Of a stretch of 64,000 nt of DNA, positions 1 through 8,203 are shown piece after piece; the stretch's first letter is position 1, and each line of letters begins with the position of its first letter. The notes below the pieces were generated by a model, which saw only the letters and a list, made by a program, of their open reading frames with translations, was not told the DNA's origin and ran no database searches. The position numbers and the translations under genes are program-made. Source of the stretch: Allobosea sp. BH3 (GTDB lineage Bacteria; Pseudomonadota; Alphaproteobacteria; Rhizobiales; Beijerinckiaceae); NCBI RefSeq assembly GCF_025499465.1, contig NZ_JAIMCA010000006.1, forward strand, positions 186,001 through 250,000, given 5' to 3'.

Positions 1-483
1 TGGTCGATGGCCGCGCTGATCACGCTGGCCTTCGTCCTCGGCCTGACGATCGACGCCTTCCCCAGCGGCTGGAAAGCGGGCGCCATCGAGGCCCATAAGG
101 CCATCGGGCTCGCCCTCATCCTGCTTCTGGCGACCCGGCTGACCTGGCGGCTGACGCACCGCCCGCCCCCGCTCGAACCGGCTCCCCGGCTCATGACGGC
201 CGCGGCGCATCTCGGCCATGCCGCCCTCTATGGGTTGATGCTGCTCGCGCCGGTGATCGGGCTCGTCTACGCGATCAAGCGCGGACAGGGGCTCGATCTC
301 GGCCTCTTCAGCATTCCGCCGTTCGCCGCCCCGGCTCCCCGCGCGGAAACCCGGCCGATCCGCGAATGGCACGAATGGGCCGCCTATGCGCTGATGCTCC
401 TCGCGGGCGTGCACGCTCTCGCCGCGCTCTGGCACCATCTGATCCGCAAGGACGGAACGCTGCGCCGGATGCTGCCTCGCTAA
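1..483 (+). CDS. Cytochrome b561 family protein (5' partial)
   Basis: This is the C-terminal part of a diheme membrane cytochrome b561, which carries electrons within the inner membrane, usually between quinol and a partner redox protein. The reading frame is open through base 1 (Trp-Ser before the first visible Met). Family members normally start about 15-20 residues earlier with a Leu-His-Trp motif, so the true start lies outside the window. Three hydrophobic segments are visible (around residues 1-15, 30-45 and 70-90), plus a last one at about 120-145. Candidate heme-ligating histidines sit in EAHKAIG and in the last segment (GVHALAALWHH). It ends 11 bases before the convergent stop of the acyl-CoA dehydrogenase gene. 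The family is clear; the electron partner is unknown. Confidence 0.85.
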   Translation, partial: WSMAALITLAFVLGLTIDAFPSGWKAGAIEAHKAIGLALILLLATRLTWRLTHRPPPLEPAPRLMTAAAHLGHAALYGLMLLAPVIGLVYAIKRGQGLDLGLFSIPPFAAPAPRAETRPIREWHEWAAYALMLLAGVHALAALWHHLIRKDGTLRRMLPR

Positions 484-494
484 ACGAAACCGCC

Positions 495-2171
495 CTACTC
501 CTCGACCAGCCGGCGCGCGATAACCTGCGCCTGGATTTCGGCGGCGCCCTCGAAGATGTTGAGGATGCGGGCGTCGCAGAGCACGCGGCTCACCGGATAC
601 TCGAGCGCGAAGCCGTTGCCGCCATGGATCTGGAGCGCGTTATCCGCCGCCGCCCAAGCGACGCGGGCGCCCAGCAGCTTGGCCATGCCAGCCTCGAGGT
701 CGCAGCGTCGCTCCGCATCCTTCTCGCGGGCGGCGAAATAGGTGAGCTGACGCGCGATCAGGATCTCGGCTGCCATCATGGCGAGCTTGTCGGCGACGCG
801 CGGGAAGGCGATCAGCTTCTTGCCGAACTGGACGCGCTCCTGCGCATAGCGCAATCCGAGATCGAAGGCCGACTGCGCCACGCCGATGGCGCGCGCTGCC
901 GTCTGGATGCGGGCCGCCTCGAAGGTCTGCATCAGCTGCTTGAAGCCCTGCCCCTCGACGCCGCCGAGCAGGTTCTCCCCCTTGACCTCGAAGCCGTCGA
1001 AGGCGAGCTCGAATTCCTTCATGCCGCGATAGCCCAGCACCTCGATCTCACCGCCGGTGAGCCCTTCGACCGGGAACGGGTCGGCATCGGTGCCACGCGG
1101 CTTCTCGGCGATCAGCATGGAGAGCCCACGATAGCCCGGCGCATCGGGATCGGTGCGGACGAGCAGCGTCATGATGTCGGCGCGGGCGGGATGGGTGATC
1201 CAGGTCTTATTGCCGTGGACCTTCCAGACGTCGCCATCCTTCACCGCCCGCGTGCGCAGCGAGGCGAGGTCCGAACCGGTATTGGGCTCGGTGAAGACGG
1301 CCGTCGGCAACACTTCGCCCGAGGCGATCAGTGGCAGCCATTTCTCCTTCTGCTCCGGCGTGCCGCCGCAAAGGATCAGCTCGGCCGCGATCTCGGAACG
1401 GGTGCCCAGCGAGCCCACGCCGATATAGCCGCGCGAAAGCTCCTCGGAGACGACGCACATCGAGACCTTGGACAGGCCCATGCCGCCGTAGTCCTCGGGA
1501 ATGGTGAGGCCGAAGACGCCGAGCTCGGCCATCTTCTCGATCACCGGCAGCGGGATGTAGTCGTTGCGCAGATGCCATTCATGGGCATGCGGCGTGACCT
1601 CGGCCGCGCAGAAGCGGCGCATCTCGGTGCGGATCGCCTCCAGCGTCTCGTCGAGACCGGGGTCGCCGACGCTCGCCGCGCCATGATCCTGGCTGAACAG
1701 AGCGACGAAGCGTTGGCGGTTCTCCAGCGTGTTCCCTTCGGCGATCAACGCCTCGGCAGCGTCGGAATGGGCGGCCACGACTGCCTTCGGAGACAGGCCG
1801 AGCGCCGGCAGCCGCACGATCTCGCCCTGGCTCATCGGGATGCCGCCGAAGATCTGGGCGGCGTATTCACCCGCGCCGATGCGGATGGCGTAGTCCTCGA
1901 CCGCGCCGTAGCGGCCCTCGGACTGCAGTCGCTCGCCATAGGATTTGAGCTCGCGCAGCGCCGTCACATAAGTCGCGAGCCAGGAGAGGCCGTGGGCGGC
2001 GTGCTGCTCCTGCTCGAGCAGGGCGGACGAGATGCGGCCATCGGCCAGCACCTTCTGCCGCACGGCGGCGACGGCCTCCTGAAACAGTGTCTCGAAGCCC
2101 GGAAGCGCCGCGCCGATCAGCTCGACGGCGCTCGCCCGCTTCTGGTCCTGCAAGGCCGTTTCGGCGCTCAT
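495..2171 (-). CDS. mcd: (2S)-methylsuccinyl-CoA dehydrogenase, acyl-CoA dehydrogenase superfamily
   Basis: It probably oxidises (2S)-methylsuccinyl-CoA to mesaconyl-CoA in the ethylmalonyl-CoA pathway of acetyl-CoA assimilation. The protein has 558 residues. A normal acyl-CoA dehydrogenase core follows an N-terminal extension of about 165 residues, which is the hallmark length of Mcd. FAD/substrate motifs are visible (TEPNTGSD, KTWITHPARAD, QIHGGNGF), and the catalytic Glu is likely in the C-terminal IFEGAAEIQ. The start at 2171 is chosen over an upstream Met (2252) because GGGAGGA lies a few bases before it. The crotonyl-CoA carboxylase/reductase gene of the same pathway lies 2 kb away on the same strand, which strongly supports Mcd over a generic fatty-acid enzyme. 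The assignment is by family traits; no search was run. Confidence 0.87.
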   Translation of the reverse strand: MSAETALQDQKRASAVELIGAALPGFETLFQEAVAAVRQKVLADGRISSALLEQEQHAAHGLSWLATYVTALRELKSYGERLQSEGRYGAVEDYAIRIGAGEYAAQIFGGIPMSQGEIVRLPALGLSPKAVVAAHSDAAEALIAEGNTLENRQRFVALFSQDHGAASVGDPGLDETLEAIRTEMRRFCAAEVTPHAHEWHLRNDYIPLPVIEKMAELGVFGLTIPEDYGGMGLSKVSMCVVSEELSRGYIGVGSLGTRSEIAAELILCGGTPEQKEKWLPLIASGEVLPTAVFTEPNTGSDLASLRTRAVKDGDVWKVHGNKTWITHPARADIMTLLVRTDPDAPGYRGLSMLIAEKPRGTDADPFPVEGLTGGEIEVLGYRGMKEFELAFDGFEVKGENLLGGVEGQGFKQLMQTFEAARIQTAARAIGVAQSAFDLGLRYAQERVQFGKKLIAFPRVADKLAMMAAEILIARQLTYFAAREKDAERRCDLEAGMAKLLGARVAWAAADNALQIHGGNGFALEYPVSRVLCDARILNIFEGAAEIQAQVIARRLVEE

Positions 2172-2247
2172 CTTGTCATCCTCCCTTGTTGCGACGCAGC
2201 ATATGCCGAAGCGCGAACGAGCGAAAAGCCGTCTTTCGGTTGAGGCG

Positions 2248-2328
2248 GTCATTGCGAGCGCAGCGAAGCAATCCAGGGAGACGTGGAGCTCTGCCGCCCC
2301 TGGATCGCTTCGCTATGCTCGCAATGAC
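2248..2328. repeat. Palindromic intergenic repeat (REP-like), GTCATTGCGAGC type
   Basis: Two imperfect inverted arms of about 31 bases (2248-2278 and 2297-2328) carry GTCATTGCGAG at one end and CTCGCAATGAC at the other, with GCAGCGAAGC / GCTTCGC inside. The transcript would fold into a long hairpin. It lies between the mcd start and the end of the DMT transporter gene. Two other elements in this window (17087 and 19127) share the terminal GTCAT...ATGAC signature. Confidence 0.8.
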
Positions 2329-2343
2329 GGGGGGGGCGCGGCG

Positions 2344-3228
2344 CTATTTCCTGCTGGCAAGGACGACGCCAGCGATAGTCAGCGCCATGCCTGAGATCTG
2401 GATCAGCGACATCGTCTCGCCGAACAGGAACCAGGCCTCGAGCGCCACCAATGCCGGCACCAGATAGAGGAAGGTCGCGATGCGCGAGACCTCGCCGCGG
2501 CGCAGGATGAAAAGATAGAGCCCGATCCCGCCGAGCGAGAGCACCAAGACCGACCAGGCAAGGACCAGGGCCATGGTCAGGTTCCACTCGATCCGCATCG
2601 GCTCGAGGGCCATGGCGAGCGGGAGGGTGAACAGGAAGGCCGCGAGGTACTGGATGGTCGTGATCGTGCGCAGGTCGCCGGAGACGATGCGGGCCTTCTG
2701 GAAGAAGGAACCGAAGGTTACGGCGAACATGCCGACGATGTTGACGGCGACCGGCAGCAGGATGCCCCACAGCGCGGCAGGGTCAACGCCGACCAGCTTG
2801 GGTTCGAGCACCAGCGCAATGCCGAGGAAGCCGCAGAGAATGCCGGCCCAGCGGATCGGCGAAATGCGTTCGCCGACGAGGGCCGGCGCCAGCATCGCGG
2901 TCAGAATCGGCTGGAGGCCCGCGATCAGCCCGGAGATCCCCGCCGGAAGGCCGTGGCGCACGGCCCACCAGACGCCGCACAGGTAGACGGCATGGAGCAG
3001 GACGCCTGCTATGATGCAGTCGAGCCAGGCTCGCGCTGTCGCCGGCCATCGCGCCCCGACAGCCCATGACAGGACGGCAAGCAAAATCCCCGCGCTGGCG
3101 AAGCGCACCGACAGGAAGGTCAGCGGATCAGCGTACTGCGCCGAATAGCCCGCGACGATCCACCCTGAAGACCACAGGAAGGTGAAGATCAGCGGGACGG
3201 CGCGCAGGAACAGGGGCGATGACAGCAT
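2344..3228 (-). CDS. EamA/DMT-family transporter
   Basis: This is an inner-membrane transporter of the drug/metabolite superfamily, with 294 residues and about ten hydrophobic segments arranged as two EamA repeats of five helices. The first helix carries the FLWSSGWIVAGY signature, and the second repeat begins near residue 150 (WGILLPVAVNIVG). Family members export amino acids, metabolites or drugs, and the substrate cannot be predicted from sequence. The start at 3228 is an ATG directly before the first helix. It sits between the two ethylmalonyl-CoA pathway genes on the same strand, but nothing in its sequence ties it to that pathway. Confidence 0.85.
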   Translation of the reverse strand: MLSSPLFLRAVPLIFTFLWSSGWIVAGYSAQYADPLTFLSVRFASAGILLAVLSWAVGARWPATARAWLDCIIAGVLLHAVYLCGVWWAVRHGLPAGISGLIAGLQPILTAMLAPALVGERISPIRWAGILCGFLGIALVLEPKLVGVDPAALWGILLPVAVNIVGMFAVTFGSFFQKARIVSGDLRTITTIQYLAAFLFTLPLAMALEPMRIEWNLTMALVLAWSVLVLSLGGIGLYLFILRRGEVSRIATFLYLVPALVALEAWFLFGETMSLIQISGMALTIAGVVLASRK

Positions 3229-3331
3229 GAGACCGGCTTTCGAGGCCGATTGCTTAAGCGCGCGGCAGCGCGATGTCGCCCCATGCGGACGCTACGGCGT
3301 CATGCTTGCGTCGCTGCGCCGACAGCGAAAG

Positions 3332-3991
3332 TCAGTCGCGATCCGGTGCGCCCGGCGGGAAGAAATGGCGATACGGCCGCCCCTCATCGACCGCACGCGC
3401 GAAGGACGGGCGCGCCAACAGCCTCGCACGATAGGCACGCGTGTTGGGGAAGGCCGTATCGATCTCGTGGACCCAATCGGCATAGAAAAGCGATGGCGCG
3501 GCAGCACAATCCGCCATGCTGAAATCGTCGCCACAGGCCCAGTTGCGTCCGGCCAGCCGAACGTCGAGCCATTGATAAGCCGCGTCGAGCAGCGCCCGCG
3601 CGTCGGCGACGCCAGGGGGATCGCGGTCCTTTGCATCCCGCATGTGATCGAACACGATCTTCTGCATCGGCGTCATGACGTAGTTGTCGAAGAAGCGATC
3701 CATCATCCGCACGCCCAATGCCGCCTTCGCATCCGCGGGCAGCAGTGGGGCCGGCCCCGGGTAGGCGAGCGACAAATGCTCGATGATGACGCTCGACTCG
3801 ATAACGGCCTCGCCGCCATCGACCAGCACGGGAAAGCGCTTCAGCGGCCAGAGTGCGGCGAGTTCCTCGCCGGCCTGTGGGTCATCGAGGCCGAGCACCC
3901 GGTAGTCGAAAGGCGTCCCGTTCTCGTAGAGAGCGACCAGCACCTTCTGACAATAGGACGAGAAGGGGTGCGCGTAGAGCTGGAGCGACAT
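3332..3991 (-). CDS. Glutathione S-transferase family protein
   Basis: This 219-residue protein has an N-terminal thioredoxin-fold domain (residues 1-75) and a C-terminal all-helical domain. The N-terminal motif HPFSSYCQK places the Ser/Cys expected at the GST active site. RFPVLVDGGEAVIESSVI contains the cis-Pro and the glutathione-binding Glu-Ser pair. The ATG at 3991 begins the first strand (MSLQLYAHP); an upstream TTG (4009) would add six residues and has no clear ribosome site. Family members conjugate or reduce electrophiles with glutathione in the cytoplasm. The physiological substrate is unknown. Confidence 0.85.
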   Translation of the reverse strand: MSLQLYAHPFSSYCQKVLVALYENGTPFDYRVLGLDDPQAGEELAALWPLKRFPVLVDGGEAVIESSVIIEHLSLAYPGPAPLLPADAKAALGVRMMDRFFDNYVMTPMQKIVFDHMRDAKDRDPPGVADARALLDAAYQWLDVRLAGRNWACGDDFSMADCAAAPSLFYADWVHEIDTAFPNTRAYRARLLARPSFARAVDEGRPYRHFFPPGAPDRD

Positions 3992-4066
3992 CGCGGCCTC
4001 GTTCGGCAAATTACTTTACCGAACGATTAAGTGTTATCGCGATCAGGCGCAAGACGACCTAGCCCG

Positions 4067-5338
4067 CTACCCCGCCAGCGCCTCCGCCACATCCTCGTAA
4101 GTCCGCAGGCCGGTACGCGGTGCGTAGACCAGCACGGCCATGTTCCCGGGCGCATGCTGGTTCTTCCACATTTTGTGGTGAGCGAGCGGGATCTGATCCC
4201 AGGGGAAAACCTCGGACATGCAGGGGTCGACACGCCGGTCGAGCACGAACTGGTTGGCGGCGCTCGCCTGCTTGAGATGGGCGAAATGCGAGCCCTGGAT
4301 GCGCTTCTGCCGCATCCAGACATAGCGGGCGTCGAAGGTGATGTTGAAGCCCGAGGTGCCGGCGCAGAACACCACCATGCCGCCGCGCTTGGCAACGAGG
4401 CAGGAGACCGGGAAGGTCGCCTCGCCAGGGTGCTCGAACACAACGTCGACATCCTTCTTGCCGGTGATGTCCCAGATCGCCTTGCCAAAGCGGCGGGCCT
4501 CCTTGGTCCATTCGGTGTATTCGGGCGAATTGACCGTGGGCATCTGGCCCCAGCAGTTGAAATCCTTGCGGTTGATCACGCCCTTGGCGCCGAGGCCCAG
4601 CACATAGTCCCGCTTCGTCTCGTCCGAGATCACGCCGATGGCGTTGGCCCCGGAAGCGGCGCAGAGCTGCACGCCGAAGACGCCGAGGCCGCCCGAGGCG
4701 CCCCAGACCAGCACGTTGTCGCCAGGCTTGATCGTGTGCGGCGCGTGGCCGAAGAGCATGCGGTAGGCCGTCGCCAGCGTCAGCGTGTAGCAGGCGGATT
4801 CCTCCCAGGCGAGGTGCCTGGGCTTGAGCATGAGCTGGCGCGACTGCACCCGGCAGAACTGGGCGAAGGAGCCATCCGGCGTCTCATAGCCCCAAATGCG
4901 CTGGGTGGCCGAGAACATCGGGTCGCCGCCGTTGCACTCCTCGTCGTCGCCGTCGTCCTGATTGCAGTGGACGATGACTTCGTCTCCGACCTTCCAGCGC
5001 TTCACCTTGGAACCGATGGCCCAGACGATGCCGGCGCAATCCGAGCCCGCGACGTGGAACGGCGCCTTGTGGACGTCGAAGGGCGAGATCGGCTGGCCGA
5101 GCCCGGCCCAGATGCCGTTGTAGTTGACACCCCCGGCCATCACGAGGAGCAGTACCTCCTCTTCGCCGATCGGCCATGTCGGCACGACCTCGACCTGAAA
5201 GCTGTCCTGCGGCGCGCCGTGGCGCTCGCGCCGGATGGCCCAGGCGTACATGTTCGCCGGCACATGGCCGAGCGGCGGCAATTCATCGAGTTCGTAGAGA
5301 TCCTTGAGCGGTTTTGCGGCAGCCTGCGACTTCTGCAT
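4067..5338 (-). CDS. ccr: Crotonyl-CoA carboxylase/reductase
   Basis: It carries out NADPH-dependent reductive carboxylation of crotonyl-CoA to ethylmalonyl-CoA, the defining step of the ethylmalonyl-CoA pathway. The protein has 423 residues of the zinc-free MDR fold: a GroES-like N-terminal half, then a Rossmann domain with VLVWGASGGLGVFGVQL. Ccr-typical segments include GGVNYNGIWAGLG (the Asn used for CO2 binding), the acidic insertion NQDDGDDEECNGGDP, WGYETPDGSFAQF, and GSHFAHLKQA with the conserved His. These set it apart from ordinary quinone reductases. The start at 5338 has AGGGGAG just upstream; an in-frame upstream codon (5410) would add a non-conserved leader. Together with mcd it implies growth on acetate or C1/C4 compounds without a glyoxylate shunt. 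Confidence 0.94.
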   Translation of the reverse strand: MQKSQAAAKPLKDLYELDELPPLGHVPANMYAWAIRRERHGAPQDSFQVEVVPTWPIGEEEVLLLVMAGGVNYNGIWAGLGQPISPFDVHKAPFHVAGSDCAGIVWAIGSKVKRWKVGDEVIVHCNQDDGDDEECNGGDPMFSATQRIWGYETPDGSFAQFCRVQSRQLMLKPRHLAWEESACYTLTLATAYRMLFGHAPHTIKPGDNVLVWGASGGLGVFGVQLCAASGANAIGVISDETKRDYVLGLGAKGVINRKDFNCWGQMPTVNSPEYTEWTKEARRFGKAIWDITGKKDVDVVFEHPGEATFPVSCLVAKRGGMVVFCAGTSGFNITFDARYVWMRQKRIQGSHFAHLKQASAANQFVLDRRVDPCMSEVFPWDQIPLAHHKMWKNQHAPGNMAVLVYAPRTGLRTYEDVAEALAG

Positions 5339-5545
5339 GGTCGTCTCCCCTGCGCTGATCCTTCCCTCGCGAAGCCTACATCCTCGCGGGTGGATTTGGA
5401 CGATGATCATGCATCATTTGCTGCACCGCGCCATTCACCCAAGGAATCACATTGCGATGCAAAACGCCGGTTACCGGCTCGTGTTCCGCTTGCGGTTTCT
5501 TCACGGTTTCGCGCGATCCTGCAGGCTGGTACGGGAGAAAACGCG

Positions 5546-5848
5546 ATGCGCAGCCTGCTCATGATGGTCGGCATGCCGGACCTGCCGCTGCTGTCGATCA
5601 TCATCGTCTGCTCGATGATCGTGCTGACCGCATTGCTGTTCGGCTGGATTTCCGACATGCTCATGGGCGATGGCGGCTTCGGCATTACCCTCAATGCCGC
5701 ACTGGTCCTGATCGGGGCCTTCCTCGGCGCCTGGGCCTGGCAGCGTTTCGGAGTGCCGACCCGGCTCGACCCCAATGCCCTGCGCGCCGCCATCGCGCTC
5801 GGCAGCGGGTTGGTGCTGCTCGTCGCGGCAGCCGTCCTCCGGCCGTGA
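5546..5848 (+). CDS. Small hypothetical integral membrane protein
   Basis: This 100-residue protein has three predicted membrane segments (about residues 14-34, 46-66 and 78-98) and a short polar C-terminus. The middle part, MGDGGFGITLNAALVLIGAFLGAW, is split here by description only: a Gly-rich turn leads into a small-residue helix, loosely resembling GlsB/YeaQ-type small membrane proteins. That resemblance is not strong enough to name it. GGGAGAA lies 8 bases before the ATG at 5546. It is divergent from ccr (about 200 bases apart) and convergent with the PLP-enzyme gene, whose stop is 3 bases away. The function is unknown. Confidence 0.7.
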   Translation: MRSLLMMVGMPDLPLLSIIIVCSMIVLTALLFGWISDMLMGDGGFGITLNAALVLIGAFLGAWAWQRFGVPTRLDPNALRAAIALGSGLVLLVAAAVLRP

Positions 5849-5851
5849 CGG

Positions 5852-6793
5852 CTATCGCGGCGGGGCTGCTGCGAAGCTGTTGAGATATTTCATCCCGGTA
5901 TCGCACATCAGCGTCACGATGGTCGCGCCGGGGCCGAGCCTCTCCGCCAGGCGCAAAGCGGCGACGACGTTGCCGCCGGTCGAGGTGCCCGCAAAGAGCC
6001 CCTCTTCCCGCGCCAGCCTGAGCGCCATCGCCATCGCATCGGCCGTCGATACGGGCTCGACGGCATCGACGAGATCGGCCCGCCAGAGCGGCACGACGTA
6101 ACCCGCTCCGACACCGTCGATCTTGTGGGCGCCGCTGGGCCCGCCGGAAAGCACGGCGGATTCCGCCGGCTCGACCGCCACCAGTGCGAGCGGCCTTCCC
6201 CGCCGCCGCAGCGCCTCGCCCGTGCCGCGCAGCGATGCCGCCGTGCCGACGCTCTGGACGAAGCCGTCGATGCTCCCTTCCGTCTGCTGCCAGATCTCGT
6301 CGGCGAGCCGGTCATAGGCGGCAAGTTGGTCAGTGTTGCGCATCTGGTCCGTCCAGACGGCGCCCGTCTCCGCGGCAATGACGCGGGCGGCCTTGATCAT
6401 GTCCCGGGTCAGCTTCTCGGTCATGCGCCCGGATTCACTCGGGATGACGGTCAGTTCCGCACCGAGCAGGCGCATATGGGTGAGCTTCTCGGGCGCGAAG
6501 GCGTCCGAGGTGACGATCTTCAGCCTGTAACCCTTCACGGCGCAAACCTGCGCGAGCGAAACCCCGGTGCTGCCGCCGGTGTATTCGACCACCTCGCCGC
6601 CGGGACGCAGGCGTCCATCCGCTTCGGCCGCCGCGACCATGGCCAGCGCCATGCGGTCCTTCATGCTGCCGGTCGGGTTCTCGCTCTCGAGCTTGAGCAG
6701 GATGCGCGCGCAATTGGGCGGCACGATGCGGCGCAGCGGCATCAGCGTCGTGCCGCCGATGCGGCCAAGAATGTCGGCGAGCGCGGACGGCAT
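5852..6793 (-). CDS. PLP-dependent cysteine synthase-family protein
   Basis: This is a fold-type II PLP enzyme of 313 residues. The PLP lysine is in ENPTGSMKDRMA, the Ser/Thr-rich phosphate loop of the substrate is TGGSTGVSLA, and the glycine loop is GTSTGGN near residue 270. The family includes cysteine synthase, cystathionine beta-synthase and 2,3-diaminopropionate-type synthases. The sequence alone does not fix the substrate, and no CysK-typical partner genes are nearby. The ATG at 6793 has a near-perfect AGGAGGAG. It is divergent from a MarR regulator with 64 bases between starts, so the regulator probably controls it. That pairing points to a conditional role (for example thiol or amino-acid detoxification) rather than housekeeping cysteine synthesis. 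Confidence 0.85.
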   Translation of the reverse strand: MPSALADILGRIGGTTLMPLRRIVPPNCARILLKLESENPTGSMKDRMALAMVAAAEADGRLRPGGEVVEYTGGSTGVSLAQVCAVKGYRLKIVTSDAFAPEKLTHMRLLGAELTVIPSESGRMTEKLTRDMIKAARVIAAETGAVWTDQMRNTDQLAAYDRLADEIWQQTEGSIDGFVQSVGTAASLRGTGEALRRRGRPLALVAVEPAESAVLSGGPSGAHKIDGVGAGYVVPLWRADLVDAVEPVSTADAMAMALRLAREEGLFAGTSTGGNVVAALRLAERLGPGATIVTLMCDTGMKYLNSFAAAPPR

Positions 6794-6818
6794 GCTGGCT
6801 CCTCCTCATGATATTTAA

Positions 6819-6843
6819 TGTATATGCAACTATTGTATCTGCA
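6819..6843. promoter_or_regulatory. Candidate MarR operator (direct repeats) in divergent promoter
   Basis: The 64-base gap between the PLP enzyme and marR is sharply AT-rich. It holds two near-identical 10-mers, TGTATATGCA (6819-6828) and TGTATCTGCA (6834-6843), 15 bases apart. The position between divergent starts suggests an operator for the MarR protein; this is inference. Confidence 0.45.
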
Positions 6844-6857
6844 TGTAAATTGACAGC

Positions 6858-7319
6858 ATGAGCGGACGGGACGGATTTCGCGATGAGCTGCGCGCGCTGG
6901 CGATCAGCTGCCCGGGGCTGAGCCTCCGGCAGGCCGCGCGGCGCATCACGCAACGCTTCGACGAGGCGCTGGCGGAGAGCGGCCTCAGCCTTCCCCAGGT
7001 CGGGCTGATGGCGCTGATCGCCACCAGTGCGGATGACAGGATGGCAGCGCTCGCGGCGCGCGCCGGGCTCGATCCCTCGACGCTGTCGCGTAACCTGCGC
7101 GCCCTGGAGCGCGACGGGTTGATCGAAATCGCAAGCGTTGAAAAGGATCTGCGCCGCCGCGCGGTCTGGCTGACCGAGGCGGGGCTGAAGCGGCTTCAGG
7201 AAGCGTTGCCGGCCTGGCGCGCGGCGCAGGCCGGGATGGCGTCGATCCTGCCGTCCGAGCTTGTGCGGCAGATCGCGGCCGTCAGCGACGCGCTCGGCGA
7301 CGATCGACCGGAGGGCTAG
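6858..7319 (+). CDS. MarR family transcriptional regulator
   Basis: This 153-residue winged-helix repressor has a dimerisation helix near residues 10-40, a winged helix-turn-helix at about 55-110 (LAARAGLDPSTLSRNLRALERDGLIE, described here by its ends LAARAG and DGLIE), and the wing with the basic DLRRRAVWLTEAG motif typical of MarR. It is divergent from the PLP-dependent enzyme and probably regulates it and itself through the AT-rich gap. No good ribosome site precedes the ATG, which is only about 20 bases from the AT-rich promoter, so the message may be nearly leaderless. The ligand is unknown. Confidence 0.87.
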   Translation: MSGRDGFRDELRALAISCPGLSLRQAARRITQRFDEALAESGLSLPQVGLMALIATSADDRMAALAARAGLDPSTLSRNLRALERDGLIEIASVEKDLRRRAVWLTEAGLKRLQEALPAWRAAQAGMASILPSELVRQIAAVSDALGDDRPEG

Positions 7320-7329
7320 CGGCGCCGCC

Positions 7330-8085
7330 TCAAGCCCGCCGGCTGGCGGCGAGCATGTAGTTCACGTCCGTGTCGCGCGCCGCAATCCAGCGGCCGGTCA
7401 GCGGATTGAAGACCACGCCGGTCTGCGCCCCGAGCGCGAAGCCGTTGGCCTCGATCGCGCCGCCGAGCTCGTCGGGCGTGACGAATTTCTCCCAGTCATG
7501 CGTGCCGCGCGGCAGCCAGCGCAGCACATATTCGGCTCCGACGATGGCGAGCGCGTAGGATTTCGCGGTGCGGTTGATCGTCGCCATGACGAGCAGCCCG
7601 TCCGGCTTTACCGCCGCGCAGCAGGCCGCGACGAAGGCCTCGACATCCGCGACATGCTCGACCACCTCCATCGCGAGCACGATGTCGAAGCGCCGGCCCG
7701 AATCCACCACCGACTCGATCGTCTCCTCGCGGTAATCGATGGCGAGCCCCCCCGCCTCGGCATGGGCACGGGCGACGGCGATATTGGTCGGCGCGGGGTC
7801 CAGCCCCGTCACCTCGGCGCCCAATCGCGCCAGCGGCTCGGAAAGCACGCCGCCGCCACAACCGATATCGACGAGGCTCAGCCCTTTCAGCGCACGCATC
7901 TGCTTCGGATCGCGGCCGAAATGGGCGCATGCCTCATCGCGGACGAAGGCGAGCCGGACCGGGTTGAACTTGTGCAGGACGGCCATGGGCCCCTTCGGAT
8001 CCCACCAGTCGCGCGCGATGGCATCGAAGCGGGCGACCTCGGCCGGGTCGATCGTCGAGCCTGTGCGCTCAGTCGCAGCCGCCAT
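7330..8085 (-). CDS. ubiG: Ubiquinone biosynthesis O-methyltransferase UbiG
   Basis: This SAM-dependent enzyme performs both O-methylations of ubiquinone synthesis (bifunctional 3-demethylubiquinol 3-O-methyltransferase / 2-polyprenyl-6-hydroxyphenol methylase). The protein has 251 residues. UbiG hallmarks are the N-terminal FDAIARDWWDPKGPM and LHKFNPVR, the SAM motif DIGCGGGVLSEP, the acidic motif GLDPAP, and the late THDWEKFVTPDEL. The start at 8085 has AAGGA upstream; the longer frame from 8121 adds an unlikely basic leader. It ends 10 bases from the convergent marR stop and is divergent from lysC with 118 bases between starts. Confidence 0.94.
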   Translation of the reverse strand: MAAATERTGSTIDPAEVARFDAIARDWWDPKGPMAVLHKFNPVRLAFVRDEACAHFGRDPKQMRALKGLSLVDIGCGGGVLSEPLARLGAEVTGLDPAPTNIAVARAHAEAGGLAIDYREETIESVVDSGRRFDIVLAMEVVEHVADVEAFVAACCAAVKPDGLLVMATINRTAKSYALAIVGAEYVLRWLPRGTHDWEKFVTPDELGGAIEANGFALGAQTGVVFNPLTGRWIAARDTDVNYMLAASRRA

Positions 8086-8203
8086 GAACCGGTCCTTCTT
8101 TATGCCCCGACGCATTGACACCGCGCCTGCCGGTCGTCATCTACACCCGCCCCGCGCCCGGCGCGAGGGCGAGTTTGCGACCCGAGAGCCTCAAAGACCC
8201 GTC

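Noticed and set aside
366-2243. 625-residue plus-strand open frame opposite mcd
   Set aside because: It is an antisense shadow caused by high GC: Arg/Asp/Leu-rich, no domain, no ribosome site, and it covers a clear conserved gene.
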